From Actinomycetota bacterium (lineage in GTDB: Bacteria > Actinomycetota > Thermoleophilia > UBA2241): DNA of 7,133 nt. The stretch lies in the NCBI GenBank assembly GCA_026392265.1, contig JAPLCL010000013.1, forward strand, positions 1-7,133, read 5' to 3'. The notes beneath the pieces are model-generated. The model worked only from the letters and a program-made list of their open reading frames with translations. It searched no databases and was not told the DNA's origin. Positions 5,627-7,133 of this stretch are shown here, piece by piece (the stretch's first letter is position 1; the number at the start of each line of letters is the position of its first letter). The translations under genes were made by a program, and so were the position numbers.

Positions 5627-6516
5627 GCGCCCTTGTCGACGAACAGCTGCTCGAGAGCCCGCCTGAAGGCGACTACAAGCTGCCGCGGATCACGCCTCAC
5701 AAGACCAGCGAGATCGTCCCCTGGCTGCGCACCCCGAAGACGATCTGGTGCCCCGGATGCTCCAACGGCACCATCACGCGCGCCCTCATCGACGCCATCC
5801 TCGGTCTCAAGCTTGACCCGGAGAAGGTCGTGATCGTGGCCGGCATCGGGTGCAGCGGCCGCATCGCCCAGTACCTCGAGTACTCCACCGTTCACGCCGC
5901 GCACGGCCGCGCCCTCGCCGTGGCGACGGGGGTCAAGGTCGCCGACCCGTCTCTGAACGTCATCGTTGCCATGGGCGACGGCGACTGCTCGGCGATCGGC
6001 GGCAACCATTTCATCCACGCGGCGCGGCGCAATATCGACCTCACCGCGCTGATCTTCAACAACTCGATCTACGGCATGACCGGTGGACAGATGAGCCCCA
6101 CCACGCACACCGGCGACAAGTCCACGACGAGCTTGCGCGGTAACGTGGAGGCCGCCTTCGACCTCTCCGAACTGGCTCACGCCGCGGGGGCGACCTACGT
6201 CGCCCGCGCCACCGCCTGGGGCTACCGGCAGCTCGTCGACGTCATCGCCGGCGGCATCGCCCACAAGGGCTTCGCCGCGGTCGAGGCGATGGCCGCCTGC
6301 CCCGTGTACTACGGGCGCTTCAACCTGACCGCCGACCCCGCGGAGTTCCTCAAGGGCCAGAAGAAGCACGCCGTGCCGGCCAGCAAGTTCGAGGAGGGCG
6401 AGTCGCGCCTGCGCGACCAGTACCCCGTCGGCTTGCTGCATCACAGCGAACGCGCCGAGTTCGTCACGTCGCTGGCCCGTGTGAGGGCAGAGGCACAGGA
6501 GGCTCGCAATGGCTGA
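5623..6516 (+). CDS. korB: 2-oxoglutarate:ferredoxin oxidoreductase beta subunit
   Basis: This 297-residue protein is the thiamine-diphosphate/Mg2+ and [4Fe-4S]-binding beta subunit. The diphosphate motif G118-DGDCSAIGG through N146-N147 is intact. Four cysteines match the cluster ligands of this family in spacing: C43 and C46 in WCPGCSNG, C77 in GIGCSGR, and C226 in AACPVYYGR. The CPGC motif is followed by Ser where Gly is usual, a mild variation. The reading frame can be extended to a TTG at 5611, but ATG 5623 is preferred: it overlaps the korA stop as ATGA and has a GGGGGA purine run at 5613-5618, 4 nt away. The C-terminal part (FNLTADPAEFLKGQKKHAVPASK) is the normal KorB ending. It pairs with KorA to form the catalytic core. 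Confidence 0.93.
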   Translation: MSALVDEQLLESPPEGDYKLPRITPHKTSEIVPWLRTPKTIWCPGCSNGTITRALIDAILGLKLDPEKVVIVAGIGCSGRIAQYLEYSTVHAAHGRALAVATGVKVADPSLNVIVAMGDGDCSAIGGNHFIHAARRNIDLTALIFNNSIYGMTGGQMSPTTHTGDKSTTSLRGNVEAAFDLSELAHAAGATYVARATAWGYRQLVDVIAGGIAHKGFAAVEAMAACPVYYGRFNLTADPAEFLKGQKKHAVPASKFEEGESRLRDQYPVGLLHHSERAEFVTSLARVRAEAQEARNG

Positions 6517-7069
6517 GACCAACGGCGGCGCGTCTCGCCTCGAGATCCGTTTCTCCGGCTCGGGCGGCCAGGGCATCCTGCTGGCGGCGGCGATCGTCGC
6601 CGAGGCGGCCACCGCCCTGGGCAAGAACGTGGTGCAGACGCAGAGCTACGGGCCGGCGGCGCGCGGCGGCGCCTCCAAGGCCGAAGCCATCATCGCCGAC
6701 GAGGAGATCGACTATCCCGAGGTGGATACGCCCGACGTGAGCCTCTGTCTGTCGCAGGAGGCCTACGAGAAATACGCCAGGGACACACGCTCCGGTGGCC
6801 TGCTCGTCTACGACTCCGGGCTCGTCGAGCCCGACGACAGCCTGCAGGGTCGCGACCTGCGTGGCATCCCGTTCACGCGGGCCGCCGCCGAGCACCTCAA
6901 GAAGACCGTGGTCGCCAACATCGTCGCCGTGGGGGCGCTGGTGGAGATCACCGGCATGGTGCCGGCCGAGGCCGCCGAGGCGGCCGTCGTCAGCCGCGTG
7001 CCCGAGCGCTTCCGCGAGCTGAACGTCGAGGCCTTTCGGCTGGGGCGCCGCCTCGCCGCCGAGGCGTAG
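6509..7069 (+). CDS. korC: 2-oxoglutarate:ferredoxin oxidoreductase gamma subunit
   Basis: This 186-residue protein is the gamma subunit, the domain thought to help bind CoA and shape the active site in 2-oxoacid:ferredoxin oxidoreductases. The hallmark glycine-rich motif F15-SGSGGQGI23 is near the N-terminus, followed by S46-YGPAARGG54 and ASKAEAIIADEEIDYPEVDTPD (described by its start at residue 55). Then comes CLSQEAYEKY, and length is standard. The start overlaps the korB stop by 8 nt and has a perfect AGGAGG at 6497-6502, 6 nt before the ATG. The order delta-alpha-beta-gamma is a standard kor layout in bacteria and archaea. The stop is followed after 4 nt by the sucC start. Confidence 0.93.
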   Translation: MAETNGGASRLEIRFSGSGGQGILLAAAIVAEAATALGKNVVQTQSYGPAARGGASKAEAIIADEEIDYPEVDTPDVSLCLSQEAYEKYARDTRSGGLLVYDSGLVEPDDSLQGRDLRGIPFTRAAAEHLKKTVVANIVAVGALVEITGMVPAEAAEAAVVSRVPERFRELNVEAFRLGRRLAAEA

Positions 7070-7073
7070 GCCG

Positions 7074-7133
7074 GTGGATCTGCTCGAGCATCAGGGCAAA
7101 GCCCTGTTCGCGGGGGCCGGGCTGCGCGTCCTG
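7074..7133 (+). CDS. sucC: Succinyl-CoA synthetase beta subunit, 5' end only (cut by window edge)
   Basis: Only the first 20 codons are present, too short for an automatic call. Reading from GTG at 7074 gives (M)DLLEHQGKALFAGAGLRVL, which closely resembles the universal SucC N-terminus (MDLxEYQGKxLFxxxGxPV), the start of its ATP-grasp domain. The enzyme, with SucD, converts succinyl-CoA + ADP (or GDP) + phosphate to succinate + CoA + ATP (or GTP), using exactly the product of the upstream Kor complex. The GTG lies 4 nt after the korC stop, and GAGG at 7061-7064 inside korC is the likely ribosome binding site. A related ATP-grasp acyl-CoA ligase beta subunit or malate-CoA ligase is possible, since the rest is not visible. 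Confidence 0.8.
   Translation, partial: MDLLEHQGKALFAGAGLRVL

Noticed and set aside
5602..6624. Minus-strand frame of 340 codons opposite korB
   Set aside because: No domain signature, and the plus strand encodes a complete KorB with cofactor motifs.
1..7133. CRISPR arrays, transposons, tRNA or phage elements
   Set aside because: No regularly spaced repeats, transposase-like proteins, terminal repeats or tRNA-like folds were noticed; coding density and codon bias are uniform across the window.

Overview
High-GC (strong G/C third-position bias) bacterial DNA, densely packed with eight co-directional plus-strand genes, the last one cut by the window edge. Gene content (corrinoid methyltransferase pair, ferredoxin-linked 2-oxoacid oxidoreductase, ADP-forming succinyl-CoA synthetase) points to an anaerobic or facultatively anaerobic amino-acid/methylamine user. 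The base composition and protein style would fit a deep-branching or anaerobic Actinomycetota lineage, but this is only an impression; no rRNA or marker gene is present to decide it.

Region 1 (70-3905) is a three-gene cluster: an MttB-superfamily methyltransferase with no in-frame amber codon (so of the non-pyrrolysine, quaternary-amine type), its cognate corrinoid protein with an intact DxHxxG cobalamin motif, and a full-length urocanate hydratase (urocanase) family protein. Gaps are 42 and 32 nt and every gene has a strong Shine-Dalgarno sequence, so they are probably one transcript. Joining a trimethylammonium-type demethylation module to a urocanase is unusual. It suggests breakdown of an N-methylated imidazole compound such as hercynine (histidine betaine) or ergothioneine, whose cleavage gives trimethylamine plus (thio)urocanate. 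The urocanase differs from the family consensus, as I remember it, at several motif positions around the substrate/NAD pocket.

Region 2 (3906-4074) is a 169-nt intergenic segment, the only sizeable non-coding gap. It contains a TAGAAT -10-like box and two overlapping inverted repeats that share an arm, one 9+9 bp perfect repeat flanking the box and one 7+7 bp (plus 4+4 bp inner) repeat just upstream. This is the best candidate control region in the window.

Region 3 (4075-7133) is a tightly overlapping operon korD-korA-korB-korC followed 4 nt later by the GTG start of sucC. It encodes a four-subunit 2-oxoglutarate:ferredoxin oxidoreductase and the beginning of succinyl-CoA synthetase beta. 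Together they convert 2-oxoglutarate + CoA to succinyl-CoA, CO2 and reduced ferredoxin, then recover ATP (or GTP) and CoA. Histidine/urocanate degradation ends in glutamate and hence 2-oxoglutarate, so region 3 could process the carbon skeleton released by region 1. Long minus-strand reading frames are shadows of the GC-rich genes and are not annotated. No tRNA, rRNA, CRISPR array, insertion sequence or convincing intrinsic terminator was seen.
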